This document shows, piece after piece, positions 13,790 through 24,447 of a DNA stretch of 64,000 nucleotides; the first letter of the stretch is position 1, and each line of letters starts with the position of its first letter. Under the pieces are notes generated by a model. The model had not been told where the DNA came from. It saw only the letters and a program-made list of their open reading frames with translations, and ran no database searches. The stretch covers positions 1,766,782 through 1,830,781 of the forward strand of contig NZ_GG730299.1 of assembly GCF_000155975.1 (NCBI RefSeq). Direction: 5' to 3'. Source of the stretch: Citrobacter youngae ATCC 29220 (GTDB lineage Bacteria > Pseudomonadota > Gammaproteobacteria > Enterobacterales > Enterobacteriaceae). Position numbers and translations under genes: made by a program.

Positions 13790-14344
13790 TTATTCGTCTG
13801 CGTCTTCCTGTAACTCGTCCCACATCGCGCCAATGGCATCGCGCGTCAGCGGCGCCATTGTACGCCAGAATGGCGTATTCGCATGCGCTTCAACCTTGCC
13901 CAGAAAAGTACCGCACCAGGGTAACAGGTAGTCCACAAACAAGGTTTCAAGCGCTTCACTTTCATCTTCTGCAGACTGGTCTTCAAGCCAGGAAGCCGCC
14001 AGCAGCAGCGTGCCGATATGATCCGCCGGCGTATCTGCCAGCGGCATTCCCCGGGCTGAAAGGAATGCACGGACATCAGATTCTTTCGCCCCTTCGACCC
14101 AGGCGCTACGGTAAGGCGGCACCGCACACTCGTCGCCAACAAACAACGCATTGTAATCCGCGGCCAACTGAGGCATATCGCAGCTCTTCTGCAGACGGGC
14201 AAGCAGCTCGTCCTGTTCGAGCGGCCAGCTAGCGGAGAGTTTACCTTCACTAATCAGGGTAAAGAGAGGAACCAGTAAAGGGTCCTGCGGTTGGCGGTAA
14301 AACAGCGAGCCCAGTACACGACACAGGATAGAAAACTCGTTCAT
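13790..14344 (-). CDS. ycdY: YcdY, TorD/DmsD-family redox enzyme maturation chaperone
   Basis: An all-helical 184-residue member of the TorD (NarJ-like) chaperone family, the same length as E. coli YcdY. In E. coli it binds and stimulates YcdX, encoded immediately upstream here. It is the only TorD-family gene in the window, although torCA lies 34 kb away; there is no sequence reason to assign it to TorA. Confidence 0.93.
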   Translation of the reverse strand: MNEFSILCRVLGSLFYRQPQDPLLVPLFTLISEGKLSASWPLEQDELLARLQKSCDMPQLAADYNALFVGDECAVPPYRSAWVEGAKESDVRAFLSARGMPLADTPADHIGTLLLAASWLEDQSAEDESEALETLFVDYLLPWCGTFLGKVEAHANTPFWRTMAPLTRDAIGAMWDELQEDADE

Positions 14345-14367
14345 TGATATATTCCAGTTAGTAACAA

Positions 14368-16255
<1,888 letters not shown>

Positions 16256-16427
16256 CTTGTCTCCTGAGCATTGCTATGCGGAACTTTCTCGCACTTATTA
16301 TCATCATTTTCCGAGGGAACATCAGAGTAGCAAATTTTAGGATGCTGGCAAAAAAAACAATTCCCGCCTATTTAAGCTGCAGATTGTTTGAAGTTTGTGT
16401 AAATGCACGTTTTTTTCAAAAAGTTGA

Positions 16428-16456
16428 TTGACGCCGGAGCGGTATTTCCCTAAATT
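16428..16456 (+). promoter_or_regulatory. serX promoter
   Basis: TTGACG, a 17-base spacer and TAAATT sit 35 bases before the tRNA, followed by a GC-rich discriminator (AGCGCCCG) typical of stringently controlled stable-RNA promoters. Confidence 0.75.
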
Positions 16457-16490
16457 AGCGCCCGTTCCGGTAGCACGGGAACAACAATAT

Positions 16491-16578
16491 GGTGAGGTGT
16501 CCGAGTGGCTGAAGGAGCACGCCTGGAAAGTGTGTATACGGCAACGTATCGGGGGTTCGAATCCCCCCCTCACCGCCA
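16491..16578 (+). tRNA. serX: tRNA-Ser(GGA)
   Basis: An 88-base class II tRNA including CCA. The 7-bp acceptor stem GGTGAGG/CCTCACC, discriminator G, encoded CCA, anticodon GGA in CCTGGAAAG, a long variable arm and the T loop GGTTCGAATCC are all visible. Position next to ghrA matches E. coli serX, a known island integration site. Confidence 0.97.
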
Positions 16579-17060
16579 TCTTCAAAGAGAAGCTCGCATT
16601 CACATGCGAGTTTTTTTTCGCATGTTGCACGCTCACGGGGGGATGAGAAGCCCCGACCGGGGTTCGACTGCTGGCGTAGCCAGCTGGACAGACCGGGAGC
16701 ATCGCGAACGGGCTGCACCGAAGGGGCGAGCAAAGCGAGTCAATCCCCCCTCACCGCCATATTCAAAGAGAAGCTCGCATTTATATGCGGGCTTTTTTTT
16801 CGCATGTTGCACACCCGTGGGGGGATGAGAAGCCCCGACCGGGGTTCGACTGCTGGCGTAGCCAGCTGGACAGACCGGGAGCATCGCGAACGGGCTGCAC
16901 CGAAGGGGCGAGCAAAGCGAGTCAATCCCCCCTCACCGCCATATTCAAAGAGAAGCTCGCATTTATATGCGGGCTTTTTTTTCGCATGTTGCACACCCGT
17001 GGGGGGATGAGAAGCCCCGACCGGGGTTCGACACAAAATTGCCGGGAGCATCGCCAAAAC
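16562..17060 (+). repeat. Tandem 181-182-bp repeats derived from the serX 3' end
   Basis: Three consecutive units start at about 16562, 16744 and 16926. Each opens with the tRNA 3' end (CCCCCCTCACCGCCA), then a conserved TTCAAAGAGAAGCTCGCAT hairpin and T run, then GATGAGAAGCCCCGACCGGGG and a T-loop-like GTTCGA. Units one and two share a further 80 or so bases (GGCGTAGCC ... GGGGCGAGCAAAGCGAGTCAA); the third breaks off after about 110 bases and decays. The first unit's tRNA end is the real serX. The structure resembles the rtT repeats after E. coli tyrT. No protein-coding gene is credible here. Confidence 0.9.
16593..16618 (+). terminator. serX terminator
   Basis: Stem CTCGCAT/ATGCGAG followed by eight T, 15 bases past the tRNA CCA end. 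Equivalent hairpins with longer T runs recur in the two following repeat units. Confidence 0.85.
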
Positions 17061-17098
17061 AAGTAATATCCCTTACCTCCTGCCGGCAAAACCTCGAA

Positions 17099-17689
17099 TC
17101 ATTTCTCTTTCCTGTAACCGGAGAGGCGGCGCTCAAGGTTGGTCCGGACCTGCGGCCACTCATCGTCAATGATGCTGTACCGTATGGAAGTACGTTTTCG
17201 ACCATCAGGCATAATTCGTTCATTTCTGATGATGCTTTCCTGTACCGCACCAAGACGGAGAATGGCAGCCTGAGAGCGCTCATTCAATACATCAGTCGTA
17301 AACTGAACGCGAACACACTTAAGTTGCTCAAAGGCGTATCGCAGCAGTAACAGTTTACTCTCGGTATTTGCAGCTGTTTTTTGCCAACTTTGTGAATACC
17401 AGGTGTGACCAATTTCGAGTTTTCGGTTTTCTCGATCAATCTTCCAGAAACGCGTTGACCCAATGACGCGTTGGTCAGATGAGAGCGTTACAGCAAACGG
17501 CATGACCGTGCCTTCGGCCTGCCCCTTCAGGGCTTTCTGAATGTACGAATCAGCTGTATCAGCGGACGGAACTACCGTAAATGGCAGGGACCAGAGTTCC
17601 CCATCCGCAGCCGCATCAATCAATAGCTGAGCATCCGTCTCAAGCAGAGGACGGAGCGTTACAAGAGATCCTTGTAAAGTAGGAGTCAT
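17099..17689 (-). CDS. GNAT acetyltransferase, RimJ/RimL-like
   Basis: A 197-residue acetyltransferase of the RimJ/RimL type (acetyl-CoA to an amine). Typical elements are LVTLRPLLETDAQ near the start, VIGSTRFWKID, the EIGHTWYSQSWQ strand and the NERSQAAILRLGAVQE motif. The ATG at 17689 follows GAGG by 8 bases; an in-frame ATG further upstream has no such site. First gene beyond the tRNA repeats; substrate unknown. Confidence 0.8.
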   Translation of the reverse strand: MTPTLQGSLVTLRPLLETDAQLLIDAAADGELWSLPFTVVPSADTADSYIQKALKGQAEGTVMPFAVTLSSDQRVIGSTRFWKIDRENRKLEIGHTWYSQSWQKTAANTESKLLLLRYAFEQLKCVRVQFTTDVLNERSQAAILRLGAVQESIIRNERIMPDGRKRTSIRYSIIDDEWPQVRTNLERRLSGYRKEK

Positions 17690-18046
17690 ATGTGTGGCCT
17701 CATAGTTATTTTGTGTAGATGGATTGGGCTGCATCACCCTGTACCAAATGACTTACTATGCTCCGTTTGCCTTTAATAATCGACTCTTCAAGAGGCTATT
17801 ATCTGCTCACCGTTCATAATACATGGCAATATTAGTAATTCCCCCATGCGGTGATAGCAATTGCGCACTTCCGTTGCTCGCTTACATCAGATCTTCAGGC
17901 CGCCCTTCGTTTTCACTTATGAGTTCCCTGTTCACCACTTATCCATGTCGATCGCTTCACTAATGCACATGCATACTTCGGCATCGCCCGAAGTGACATG
18001 ACTCCGTCAACATTAAACTGTCTGAAAATCATTAATGGAGTGGACC
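17690..18046. other. Non-coding gap before ABM-domain gene
   Basis: No ORF resembles a protein. It holds a small perfect inverted repeat (ACTTCGG...CCGAAGT, near 17970-17992) and, around 17870-17905, a weak match to the dispersed AGCGGAC repeat seen elsewhere in this island. Presumably carries promoters for the divergent neighbours. Confidence 0.5.
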
Positions 18047-18370
18047 ATGATCGCAGTACTTTTTGAGGCAGATGCTCTGCCAGAAGCTCAGGAAAGATAT
18101 CTTCAGCTTGCTTCGGAGCTGAAGCCTCTTTTATCCCACACGCCTGGGTTTATTTCGATTGAGCGTTATCAAAGCCTGACTACGCCTGGAAAGATTCTTT
18201 CTTTGTCCTGGTGGGAAGATGAGGAGTCTGTAGCCGAATGGAAGAAAAATATGATGCATCAGGCCGCGCAGGAAGAAGGTAGGCAGTCGATTTTTTCATT
18301 CTACAGAATACGGGTAACCCGCGTATTCCATGATTACTCTTCTGACAAGAGAACAAATCAGCAGGTATGA
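18047..18370 (+). CDS. Antibiotic biosynthesis monooxygenase (ABM)-domain protein
   Basis: A 107-residue protein of the ferredoxin-like ABM superfamily: MIAVLFEADA start, then PGFISIERYQSL, ILSLSWWEDEESVAEWKK and FYRIRVTRVF, the usual order for these small haem-degrading or quinol-monooxygenase-like proteins. GGAG lies 6 bases before the chosen ATG. Its 3' end overlaps the next short ORF by 41 bases. Exact reaction unknown. Confidence 0.75.
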   Translation: MIAVLFEADALPEAQERYLQLASELKPLLSHTPGFISIERYQSLTTPGKILSLSWWEDEESVAEWKKNMMHQAAQEEGRQSIFSFYRIRVTRVFHDYSSDKRTNQQV

Positions 18371-18557
18371 CATTCACGTTATTCTCAAAAATAGCCCGGG
18401 TTCACTTGGCAATGTGCTGGGTGAAAACGGAGTGGGACTTGAAGGCGGTGGTCTATTCACAATGCCTGAAGCCGGACATGCACACTTTCGGGTTGGCGAC
18501 GGTGCAGATGATGGTGGAATTGTAAGCATCCCACTTAAACAACCTATTCTCTTTTAG
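18330..18557 (+). pseudogene. Shortened ACT-domain (amino-acid-binding) protein
   Basis: The 75-residue product contains YDIHVILKNSPGSLGNVLGE and GVGLEGGGLFTMPEAGHAHF, the core of a small ACT-domain family that often follows ABM genes. After the strand HAHFRVGDGADD it jumps to GGIVSIPLKQPIL, so about ten residues of the expected final helix appear to be missing. It could be an in-frame internal deletion or a compact but functional variant; it starts inside the preceding gene. Confidence 0.5.
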
Positions 18558-18640
18558 GTATCCTCTGACATGTGGAGCAGGTTAGCAGAAAGCGAGCTTC
18601 ATTCCTCGCTTATAGAGGATCAAACAACCAACTGGCCTGG

Positions 18641-18687
18641 CCGCTTCGTACCAGGAACGGGCGTTCCCGGTCATCTCCCCCCAGTAC
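18641..18687 (+). repeat. Dispersed island repeat, partial copy
   Basis: CCGCTTCGTACCAGGAACGG followed by GCGTTCCCGGTCATCTCCCC; the same two blocks occur in the full unit at 24339-24446. Sits between the ACT-like remnant and the isochorismatase-family gene. Confidence 0.7.
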
Positions 18688-18722
18688 AATACTGGTTATT
18701 TTGACGTCAGAAATTCATATTT

Positions 18723-19313
18723 TTATGCCCAGGCTTTTGATATTTCAGATGAACTGGTAACAAAAGCATGTTGCGGTAGAATTTTTTCAAGTAAAAACAC
18801 ATTGGTGTCATGATCTGGATCTGCGCAGCAATCACTCACAACGATAAGGCGGTAATCCAGGTCAAACGCTTGCCCGACGGTAGAAAGCACCACACCACTG
18901 GTAGTCACACCGGTAAGGATCAGGTTTTCGATGCCTTGAGCACGCAGGATCATCTCAAGTTCGGTAAACGAGAAAGCGCCGACTCTGCGTTTAACGATGA
19001 CGACCTCATTTTCTGCCGGAGCGACATCAGGATGAATAGCCGTGCTCTCGTTATCCGCTATAAAAATTCCATTCTCTTTAATCGAAGAGAAGATAGTGTT
19101 GTTTTTGCTGACCTCTGGATACCCCTTGCGGAATCCGACACTGATATAAATGACCGGTACGCCTGCCGCGCGCGCAGCGGTTATCAGTGATGCGGTATTG
19201 CGGATAACGTTTCCAGCGCTTTCTTGCGGGAGGAAATTGTTAAGGATGATCGTCTGAAAATCCATAACCAGCAGAGCGCTGTTTTTACTGATGTTACTGA
19301 GTTGATTTGACAT
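18723..19313 (-). CDS. Isochorismatase-family hydrolase homologue
   Basis: 196 residues with the family fold order: SALLVMDFQ (catalytic Asp), VIVKRRVGAFSFTELEMIL (catalytic Lys) and LTGVTTSGVVLSTVGQAFD. In classical cysteine hydrolases (nicotinamidase type) the position after TS is Cys; here it is Gly, as in a common subgroup with the TSGVVLST motif, so thiol-based hydrolysis is doubtful. Downstream of, and codirectional with, the MFS exporter gene. Substrate unknown. Confidence 0.8.
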   Translation of the reverse strand: MSNQLSNISKNSALLVMDFQTIILNNFLPQESAGNVIRNTASLITAARAAGVPVIYISVGFRKGYPEVSKNNTIFSSIKENGIFIADNESTAIHPDVAPAENEVVIVKRRVGAFSFTELEMILRAQGIENLILTGVTTSGVVLSTVGQAFDLDYRLIVVSDCCADPDHDTNVFLLEKILPQHAFVTSSSEISKAWA

Positions 19314-19347
19314 AAAATTTCCGAAATTTGCAGAAAGGGTAATGAAG

Positions 19348-20553
19348 TCAGTCAGCGCGTTGCTGACTGGCGATGTATTTAAAGTTCCAGGCAGCTCCGG
19401 CTAACAGGATGCAGCTGGTTGCCAGGAAGACGGCTCGCATACCGATATGCCCGCCGACAAAGCCGCCAATCAGCGGTCCGATGAACTGACCAGCGAACTG
19501 CGCTGCAACAGAATAGCCAAGAATGCTGCCCACCATGCCTTCTGGTACGCGGTGACGTATCACTGCTGCAATACAAGGCAATAAGCCGCCGAGCGCCAGT
19601 CCCATAAGGAAACTCAGGGCAATCAGTTGCCACCCGGAAGTGACAAATGCCTGGGGGATCAGCAGCAAACCGGCCGCAGTCAGCGCCAGCGTGATAATGC
19701 GTAAATGTCCTATCCTGTCCGCCAGTTTTCCAAGCCATGAGGCGGAAATAATGCTACCCAGCGCCGCTGCTGCCATCACGTATCCCGCCACTTTCGTTAT
19801 CTGAGAAGCGTCGCTGACCAGGGTACGCACATAGACCGTGATAATGGGTTCTATCGACATATTGGCCAGCATCAGCAGCAGACCGGTGCAAAGCATGCAG
19901 ATAATGACAGGACGGGCAGGCAACAGCGACCAGCTCACTCCCGTTTTTGCCACTGTATCCGCAGGCTTATGCACTTCTTCGCGAATGAGAGTAAGGGTCA
20001 TGATAAAGGACAGAAATATCAGCGCGCCGGCACAGAAAAACGTGGTTCGAATACCGATCAAACCAGGGAGCCATCCTCCGGCAAGAGGACCGACAAGATT
20101 GCCAGCCATTACACCGGATGAAACAATCCCCAGTGCCCAGGCTGCACGTTCTCTGGGAGCCTGGACTGCGATAAGAATTGTCGCGCCGGATGAGTAGCCT
20201 CCCGCCAGGCCAACTAACAACCTTAGTCCGACAAGTTGCCATATATTTGTCACCAGCCCCATAAGCGAAACAGTAACCGCCATGCCAAGGCTGGCTCTCA
20301 CGAGCATCGACTTGCGTCCATATCTGTCACCGAGTTTCCCCCAGACAGGGGCGATCAATCCGGCAGTGATAAACGTTGCGCTGAATGCCACGCCAGACCA
20401 TTGAACGACCGCGGCATGCCCGCTAACACCCAGTTCTTCGACATACAAAGGCAGGAACGGCAGCATAAGGGTCATTGCGAAGACGGTTGAGAACGAGCCA
20501 ATGAAGCAAACGAGCAGGTTTCGCCGCCAGAAGCTGTTGTAGAATTGGGTCAT
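19348..20553 (-). CDS. MFS drug exporter, MdtG-like
   Basis: A 401-residue major-facilitator protein with 12 predicted membrane segments. It has the signature GKLGDRYGRKSMLVRASLGM after TM2 and a motif C-like stretch VMAGNLVGPLAGG in TM5. It resembles E. coli MdtG (LMLPFLPLYVEELGVSGHAA against the corresponding MdtG region). The ATG at 20553 begins MTQFYNSFWRRNLL; upstream in-frame ATGs cross the operator. Divergent from a GntR regulator, its probable controller. Confidence 0.85.
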   Translation of the reverse strand: MTQFYNSFWRRNLLVCFIGSFSTVFAMTLMLPFLPLYVEELGVSGHAAVVQWSGVAFSATFITAGLIAPVWGKLGDRYGRKSMLVRASLGMAVTVSLMGLVTNIWQLVGLRLLVGLAGGYSSGATILIAVQAPRERAAWALGIVSSGVMAGNLVGPLAGGWLPGLIGIRTTFFCAGALIFLSFIMTLTLIREEVHKPADTVAKTGVSWSLLPARPVIICMLCTGLLLMLANMSIEPIITVYVRTLVSDASQITKVAGYVMAAAALGSIISASWLGKLADRIGHLRIITLALTAAGLLLIPQAFVTSGWQLIALSFLMGLALGGLLPCIAAVIRHRVPEGMVGSILGYSVAAQFAGQFIGPLIGGFVGGHIGMRAVFLATSCILLAGAAWNFKYIASQQRAD

Positions 20554-20567
20554 AGAAACGCTCTTTC

Positions 20568-20591
20568 TTGGTATACCAATTTGGTATACCA
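20568..20591. promoter_or_regulatory. Double palindromic operator, probable GntR site
   Basis: Two adjacent copies of TTGGTATACCAA (20568-20579 and 20581-20592, the second with one mismatch at its end) lie just 15 bases before the MFS start codon and about 50 before gntR. GGTATA cores are typical of FadR-subfamily GntR regulators such as NanR. Placement suggests repression of the exporter and autoregulation. Confidence 0.7.
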
Positions 20592-20638
20592 TAAAGATAA
20601 TGCATTTCACTGTCAATTTTTGGGAGATCATTGCCGTC

Positions 20639-21289
20639 ATGAGCCAGGCATCAGAAGTTGAAAACCAATTAAGAAAACTGATACTCAACATGGAGCTGGG
20701 GCCGGGAGAGCGGTTAACGGAGCGCTGGGCTGAAGCGACGTTTAACGCGTCCCGAACACCTGTGCGTGCAGCATTACAAAAGCTGGAGTCAGAAGGACTG
20801 GTCTGTCGTGACGGGTTACGCTGGATGGTGGCACCGATCGATGTCGCTGAAGTTGAACAGCTGTGTATTTACCGCGAAATACTGGAAGTGTCGGCATTAA
20901 AACTTTCAGCCAGCCACATGACTGAGGAACAGCTAAACGGTCTGGAAAATCTGCTCAAAGAGAAGAATGCTGATACATCTGAAGGGATTCTGGACGATGC
21001 CGGAACACGATTTCATCTTGAGTTAACCCGTCTTTGCCAGAATTTATTTATCATCGAAGGAGTAAGCGATGCCCTGCGGCGACTTTCACGGGCACGATGG
21101 CTCGACAAAGCACCGTCAAATCCCGCGTGGGATGATCATCGAGAAATAATTGCTGCGCTTCGGTCGCGGAATACTGATAAGGCAGCAGAATTACTCGCCG
21201 TTCATCTCTGCGAAAGCCGCCTCCGCCTCCTTGAGGCAATCAATTCAAGCAGACGTAGCCTGAGGGCGAGAGGTATTGCGATATCCTAA
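20639..21289 (+). CDS. GntR-family regulator, FCD (FadR) subfamily
   Basis: 216 residues: N-terminal winged helix (about 5-65) with [31 protein letters not shown], and a C-terminal all-helical FCD domain with metal-site-like features (FHLELTRLC and DDHREIIAAL, AVHLCESR). GGGAGA lies upstream of the ATG. Divergent from the MdtG-like exporter with palindromic sites between; likely ligand-responsive regulator of it. Confidence 0.85.
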   Translation: MSQASEVENQLRKLILNMELGPGERLTERWAEATFNASRTPVRAALQKLESEGLVCRDGLRWMVAPIDVAEVEQLCIYREILEVSALKLSASHMTEEQLNGLENLLKEKNADTSEGILDDAGTRFHLELTRLCQNLFIIEGVSDALRRLSRARWLDKAPSNPAWDDHREIIAALRSRNTDKAAELLAVHLCESRLRLLEAINSSRRSLRARGIAIS

Positions 21290-21328
21290 TATAAGTAGCC
21301 AGTTTTGATGACGGAACGACAAACATCT

Positions 21329-21391
21329 GCGCTTCGCTCACAGCGGACCTTCAGATCAGGTAACGTGTCCGCTGCCTGCCAAAAGCGGGCA
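21329..21391 (+). repeat. Dispersed island repeat copy
   Basis: CGCTCACAGCGGACCTTCAG, then ATCAGGTAACGTGTCCGCT, then GCCTGCCAAAAGCGGGCATT. AGCGGAC and GTCCGCT can pair as a 7-bp stem. Lies between gntR and arsH stops. Confidence 0.75.
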
Positions 21392-21416
21392 TTTTTGAGC
21401 TAAATAAGAAAGGACG

Positions 21417-22115
21417 TTATATTTTGTTCTGGTTGACGCGGGATGAAAGCTCCTCATGACTCTCTTTTCGTTCACTGTAGCGATCGGCAAGGTAACCGGT
21501 TTGCCCCTTGAGCAGCAGCGTGATTTTGAATAACTCCTCTGCGACATCGACAATACGATCATACCAGGATGAAGGTTTCATTCGGCCGTTTTCATCGAAC
21601 TCCTGCCAGGCTTTAGCCACTGAGGACTGATTGGGGATCGTGAACATCCTCATCCAGCGTCCAAGAATACGCATCTGGTTCACGACGTTGAAAGACTGAG
21701 AGCCACCGCAGACCTGCATCACTGCCAGTGTTTTTCCCTGAGAAGGTCGAACGGCCCCTTCGCTTAAGGGTATCCAGTCGATCTGTGCCTTCATCACCGC
21801 GCTCATTGCACCGTGCCGTTCAGGAGAACTCCACACCATCCCGTCAGACCATCTGACCAGACCGCGCAGCTCGATGACTTTAGGGTGCGTATCCGGGGCA
21901 TCATCCGGCAGGGGTAAATCTGAGGGGTTAAATAGTCTGACCTCCGCCCCCATCGCCGTCAGCAGGCGACCCACCTCTTCTGCTGCAAAACGACTATAAG
22001 AGCGCTCTCGTACCGAGCCATACAGAATCAAAATGCGTGGCGGCTCCTGAAGCTCCAGACGTTCAGCAATCTGCCAATCGAAGCAATCAGCGTTCAGTGC
22101 AGGAAAGTGTTCCAT
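21417..22115 (-). CDS. arsH: ArsH, NADPH-dependent FMN oxidoreductase for arsenic resistance
   Basis: Flavodoxin-like reductase that oxidises trivalent organoarsenicals and reduces quinones/azo compounds in characterised homologues. The 232-residue protein has the ArsH signature [20 protein letters not shown] (FMN phosphate site), [20 protein letters not shown] and [21 protein letters not shown]. Divergent from arsRBC across an 88-base control region, as in many ars loci. Confidence 0.93.
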   Translation of the reverse strand: MEHFPALNADCFDWQIAERLELQEPPRILILYGSVRERSYSRFAAEEVGRLLTAMGAEVRLFNPSDLPLPDDAPDTHPKVIELRGLVRWSDGMVWSSPERHGAMSAVMKAQIDWIPLSEGAVRPSQGKTLAVMQVCGGSQSFNVVNQMRILGRWMRMFTIPNQSSVAKAWQEFDENGRMKPSSWYDRIVDVAEELFKITLLLKGQTGYLADRYSERKESHEELSSRVNQNKI

Positions 22116-22156
22116 TTTTTACTCCTCCGGGACGTTCTGGTAATTTCAAAAACAAC

Positions 22157-22178
22157 ACATATGATTTATCATATATGT
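22157..22178. promoter_or_regulatory. Probable ArsR operator
   Basis: An imperfect palindrome ACATATGAT...ATCATATATGT lies between divergent arsH and arsR, 25 bases before arsR. Location and symmetry fit an ArsR-type operator; assignment is inferred. Confidence 0.55.
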
Positions 22179-22203
22179 ATTCTAAAGAGAACGGAGTAAA
22201 AAA

Positions 22204-22524
22204 ATGCTACAGCCTGTTCAGCTTTTTAAAATTCTGTCGGATGAAACCCGCCTCGCTATTGTCATGCTTCTCCGGGAGTCCGGTGAACTGTGCGTATGTG
22301 ATATATGCGCTGCCACCACTGAATCACAGCCTAAAATTTCTCGCCACATGGCTATTCTTCGTGAAGCAAAACTGGTGCTTGACCGCCGGGAAGGCAAATG
22401 GATTCACTACCGTTTATCTCCCCACATGCCAGCGTGGGCGGCTGAGACGATCACAGCGTCCTGGCAGTGCCTGAGGGAGGATGTGGCGAAATGGCTGGAA
22501 AAATCAGCCTGCACATCCTGTTGA
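22204..22524 (+). CDS. arsR: ArsR arsenite-responsive repressor
   Basis: 106-residue SmtB/ArsR winged-helix repressor. The As(III)/Sb(III) site GELCVCDIC (Cys30, Cys32, Cys35) lies in the DNA-recognition region, followed by [18 protein letters not shown]. Slightly shorter at the C-terminus than plasmid ArsR. First gene of arsRBC. Confidence 0.95.
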   Translation: MLQPVQLFKILSDETRLAIVMLLRESGELCVCDICAATTESQPKISRHMAILREAKLVLDRREGKWIHYRLSPHMPAWAAETITASWQCLREDVAKWLEKSACTSC

Positions 22525-22567
22525 GAAATTTATCACATACATAAAAACATATATAAAGGAATCTGAA

Positions 22568-23857
22568 ATGCTTTTGGCAGGGAGTATCTTTATCCTGACG
22601 CTGGTCCTGGTCATCTGGCAGCCCAGAGGCCTCAGCATTGGCTGGAGCGCAAGTATTGGAGCCGTACTGGCGCTGGGAACGGGCGTTATCCACATTGATG
22701 ATATCCCCGTGGTCTGGCATATCGTCTGGAACGCAACAGCGGCATTCATTGCGGTGATCATTATCAGCCTGCTGCTCGATGAGTCCGGTTTTTTTGAATG
22801 GGCCGCGCTGCACGTATCCCGCTGGGGTAACGGGCGCGGTCGCCTGCTGTTTACCTCGATAGTACTGCTTGGCGCTGCTGTTGCTGCGCTGTTTGCTAAC
22901 GATGGCGCAGCGCTGATACTGACACCGATAGTGATTGCAATGCTGCTCGCACTGGGGTTCAGCCAGACGACGACTCTGGCCTTTGTCATGGCTGCAGGAT
23001 TCATCGCTGATACCGCCAGCCTGCCGCTGATAGTTTCCAACCTGGTAAATATTGTCTCGGCAGATTTCTTCGGTCTGGGCTTTACACAGTATGCCTCCGT
23101 GATGGTCCCTGTGAACCTGGCGGCCATAGCTGCCACGTTGGTCATGCTCCATCTCTTCTTCCGCCGCGATATCCCGGCCAAATATGACGTTTCACTGCTC
23201 AAGATGCCTGCCAGTGCGATTAAAGATCCTGCCACGTTCAGGACGGGCTGGATTGTTCTGCTGTTCCTGCTGGTCGGTTTCTTCGTTCTGGAGCCGCTGG
23301 GGATCCCCGTAAGCGCAATAGCTGCAGTTGGGGCTGCGGTGCTGTTCATGGTGGCAAAGCGCGGCCATGCCATAAATACCGGGAAAGTGCTGCGCGGGGC
23401 GCCCTGGCAGATAGTGATTTTCTCGCTGGGTATGTATCTGGTCGTCTACGGCCTGCGTAACGCAGGACTCACTGAGTCTCTTTCTGCCGTACTCAATATG
23501 TTGGCAAACAAAGGTTTATGGGCTGCCACGTTCGGTACCGGCTTCCTGACTGCGTTCCTGTCGTCTGTGATGAACAACATGCCGACGGTGCTGATTGGTG
23601 CATTGTCCATTGACGGGAGTGCTGCGACAGGAGTCGTCAGAGAGGCAATGATCTATGCCAATGTGATTGGCTGCGATTTAGGGCCTAAAATCACCCCGAT
23701 AGGCAGTCTGGCAACCCTGCTGTGGCTTCATGTGCTGGCACAGAAAAACATGACCATCACCTGGGGATATTACTTCCGCACGGGCATAATCATGACCCTG
23801 CCCGTGCTGTTTGTCACTCTGGCCGCGCTGGCGTGGCGGCTCTCTGTCACTTTGTAA
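22568..23857 (+). CDS. arsB: ArsB arsenite/antimonite efflux permease
   Basis: 429-residue, 12-segment inner-membrane arsenite/proton antiporter, colinear with E. coli ArsB ([21 protein letters not shown] start; [30 protein letters not shown]). AAGGA lies about 6 bases before the ATG at 22568, 44 bases past arsR. Works without ArsA as a secondary transporter. Confidence 0.96.
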   Translation: MLLAGSIFILTLVLVIWQPRGLSIGWSASIGAVLALGTGVIHIDDIPVVWHIVWNATAAFIAVIIISLLLDESGFFEWAALHVSRWGNGRGRLLFTSIVLLGAAVAALFANDGAALILTPIVIAMLLALGFSQTTTLAFVMAAGFIADTASLPLIVSNLVNIVSADFFGLGFTQYASVMVPVNLAAIAATLVMLHLFFRRDIPAKYDVSLLKMPASAIKDPATFRTGWIVLLFLLVGFFVLEPLGIPVSAIAAVGAAVLFMVAKRGHAINTGKVLRGAPWQIVIFSLGMYLVVYGLRNAGLTESLSAVLNMLANKGLWAATFGTGFLTAFLSSVMNNMPTVLIGALSIDGSAATGVVREAMIYANVIGCDLGPKITPIGSLATLLWLHVLAQKNMTITWGYYFRTGIIMTLPVLFVTLAALAWRLSVTL

Positions 23858-23869
23858 TGAGAAACTGAT

Positions 23870-24295
23870 ATGAGCAACATTACCATCTATCACAACCCGG
23901 CCTGCGGCACCTCACGTAACACGCTGGAGATGATTCGTAACAGCGGTAACGAACCCACCATCATTTATTATCTTGATACGCCCCCGACTCGTGATGAACT
24001 TATCAAACTGATTTCAGATATGGGCATTTCCGTACGCGCACTGCTGCGTAAGAACGTTGAACCTTATGAGCAGTTGGGTCTTGGTGAAGACAAATTTTCT
24101 GATGAGCAGTTGATTGATTTTATGCTTCAGCATCCGATCCTGATTAATCGGCCGATTGTGGTGACGCCGCTTGGCACACGTCTTTGTCGTCCATCAGAAG
24201 GTGTACTGGATATTCTACCGGAAGGTCAGCAAGGCTCTTTCACCAAAGAGGATGGCGAAAAAGTCATTGACGAAACGGGAAAACGGGTTAAGTAA
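23870..24295 (+). CDS. arsC: ArsC glutaredoxin-coupled arsenate reductase
   Basis: Reduces arsenate to arsenite for ArsB. 141 residues as in plasmid R773 ArsC, with catalytic Cys12 in HNPACGTSRNT and the arsenate-contacting arginines in ALLRKN, NRPIVV and RLCRP. Starts 12 bases after arsB; last gene of the operon. Confidence 0.96.
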   Translation: MSNITIYHNPACGTSRNTLEMIRNSGNEPTIIYYLDTPPTRDELIKLISDMGISVRALLRKNVEPYEQLGLGEDKFSDEQLIDFMLQHPILINRPIVVTPLGTRLCRPSEGVLDILPEGQQGSFTKEDGEKVIDETGKRVK

Positions 24296-24338
24296 TCTTC
24301 CGCTTAACATTTTCGGGCGCCTGTTCACTTCATACTGG

Positions 24339-24446
24339 CGTCCGCTCTTCGCTCGCAGCGGACCTTCAGCTCAGGTAACGTGTCCGCTTCGTGCCAGGAG
24401 CGGGTGTTCATATGACCGGGCATTCCCGGTCATCTCCCCTCAGTAC
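24339..24446 (+). repeat. Dispersed island repeat, fullest copy
   Basis: TCCGCTCTTCGCTCGCAGCG, GACCTTCAGCTCAGGTAACG, TGTCCGCTTCGTGCCAGGAG, then CCGGGCATTCCCGGTCATCT, CCCCTCAGTAC. Contains two pairing blocks (AGCGGAC/GTCCGCT; CGCT/AGCG) and a CCGGGcattCCCGG-type hairpin. Immediately after arsC. Confidence 0.8.
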
Positions 24447-24447
24447 A

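Noticed and set aside
16505..17066. Several 65-127-codon ORFs on both strands in the tRNA repeat array
   Set aside because: They arise from the tandem repeat, repeat themselves copy by copy, and encode no recognisable domain.
22451..23373. Long antisense ORFs within arsB
   Set aside because: They mirror the arsB frame and have no homologous features.
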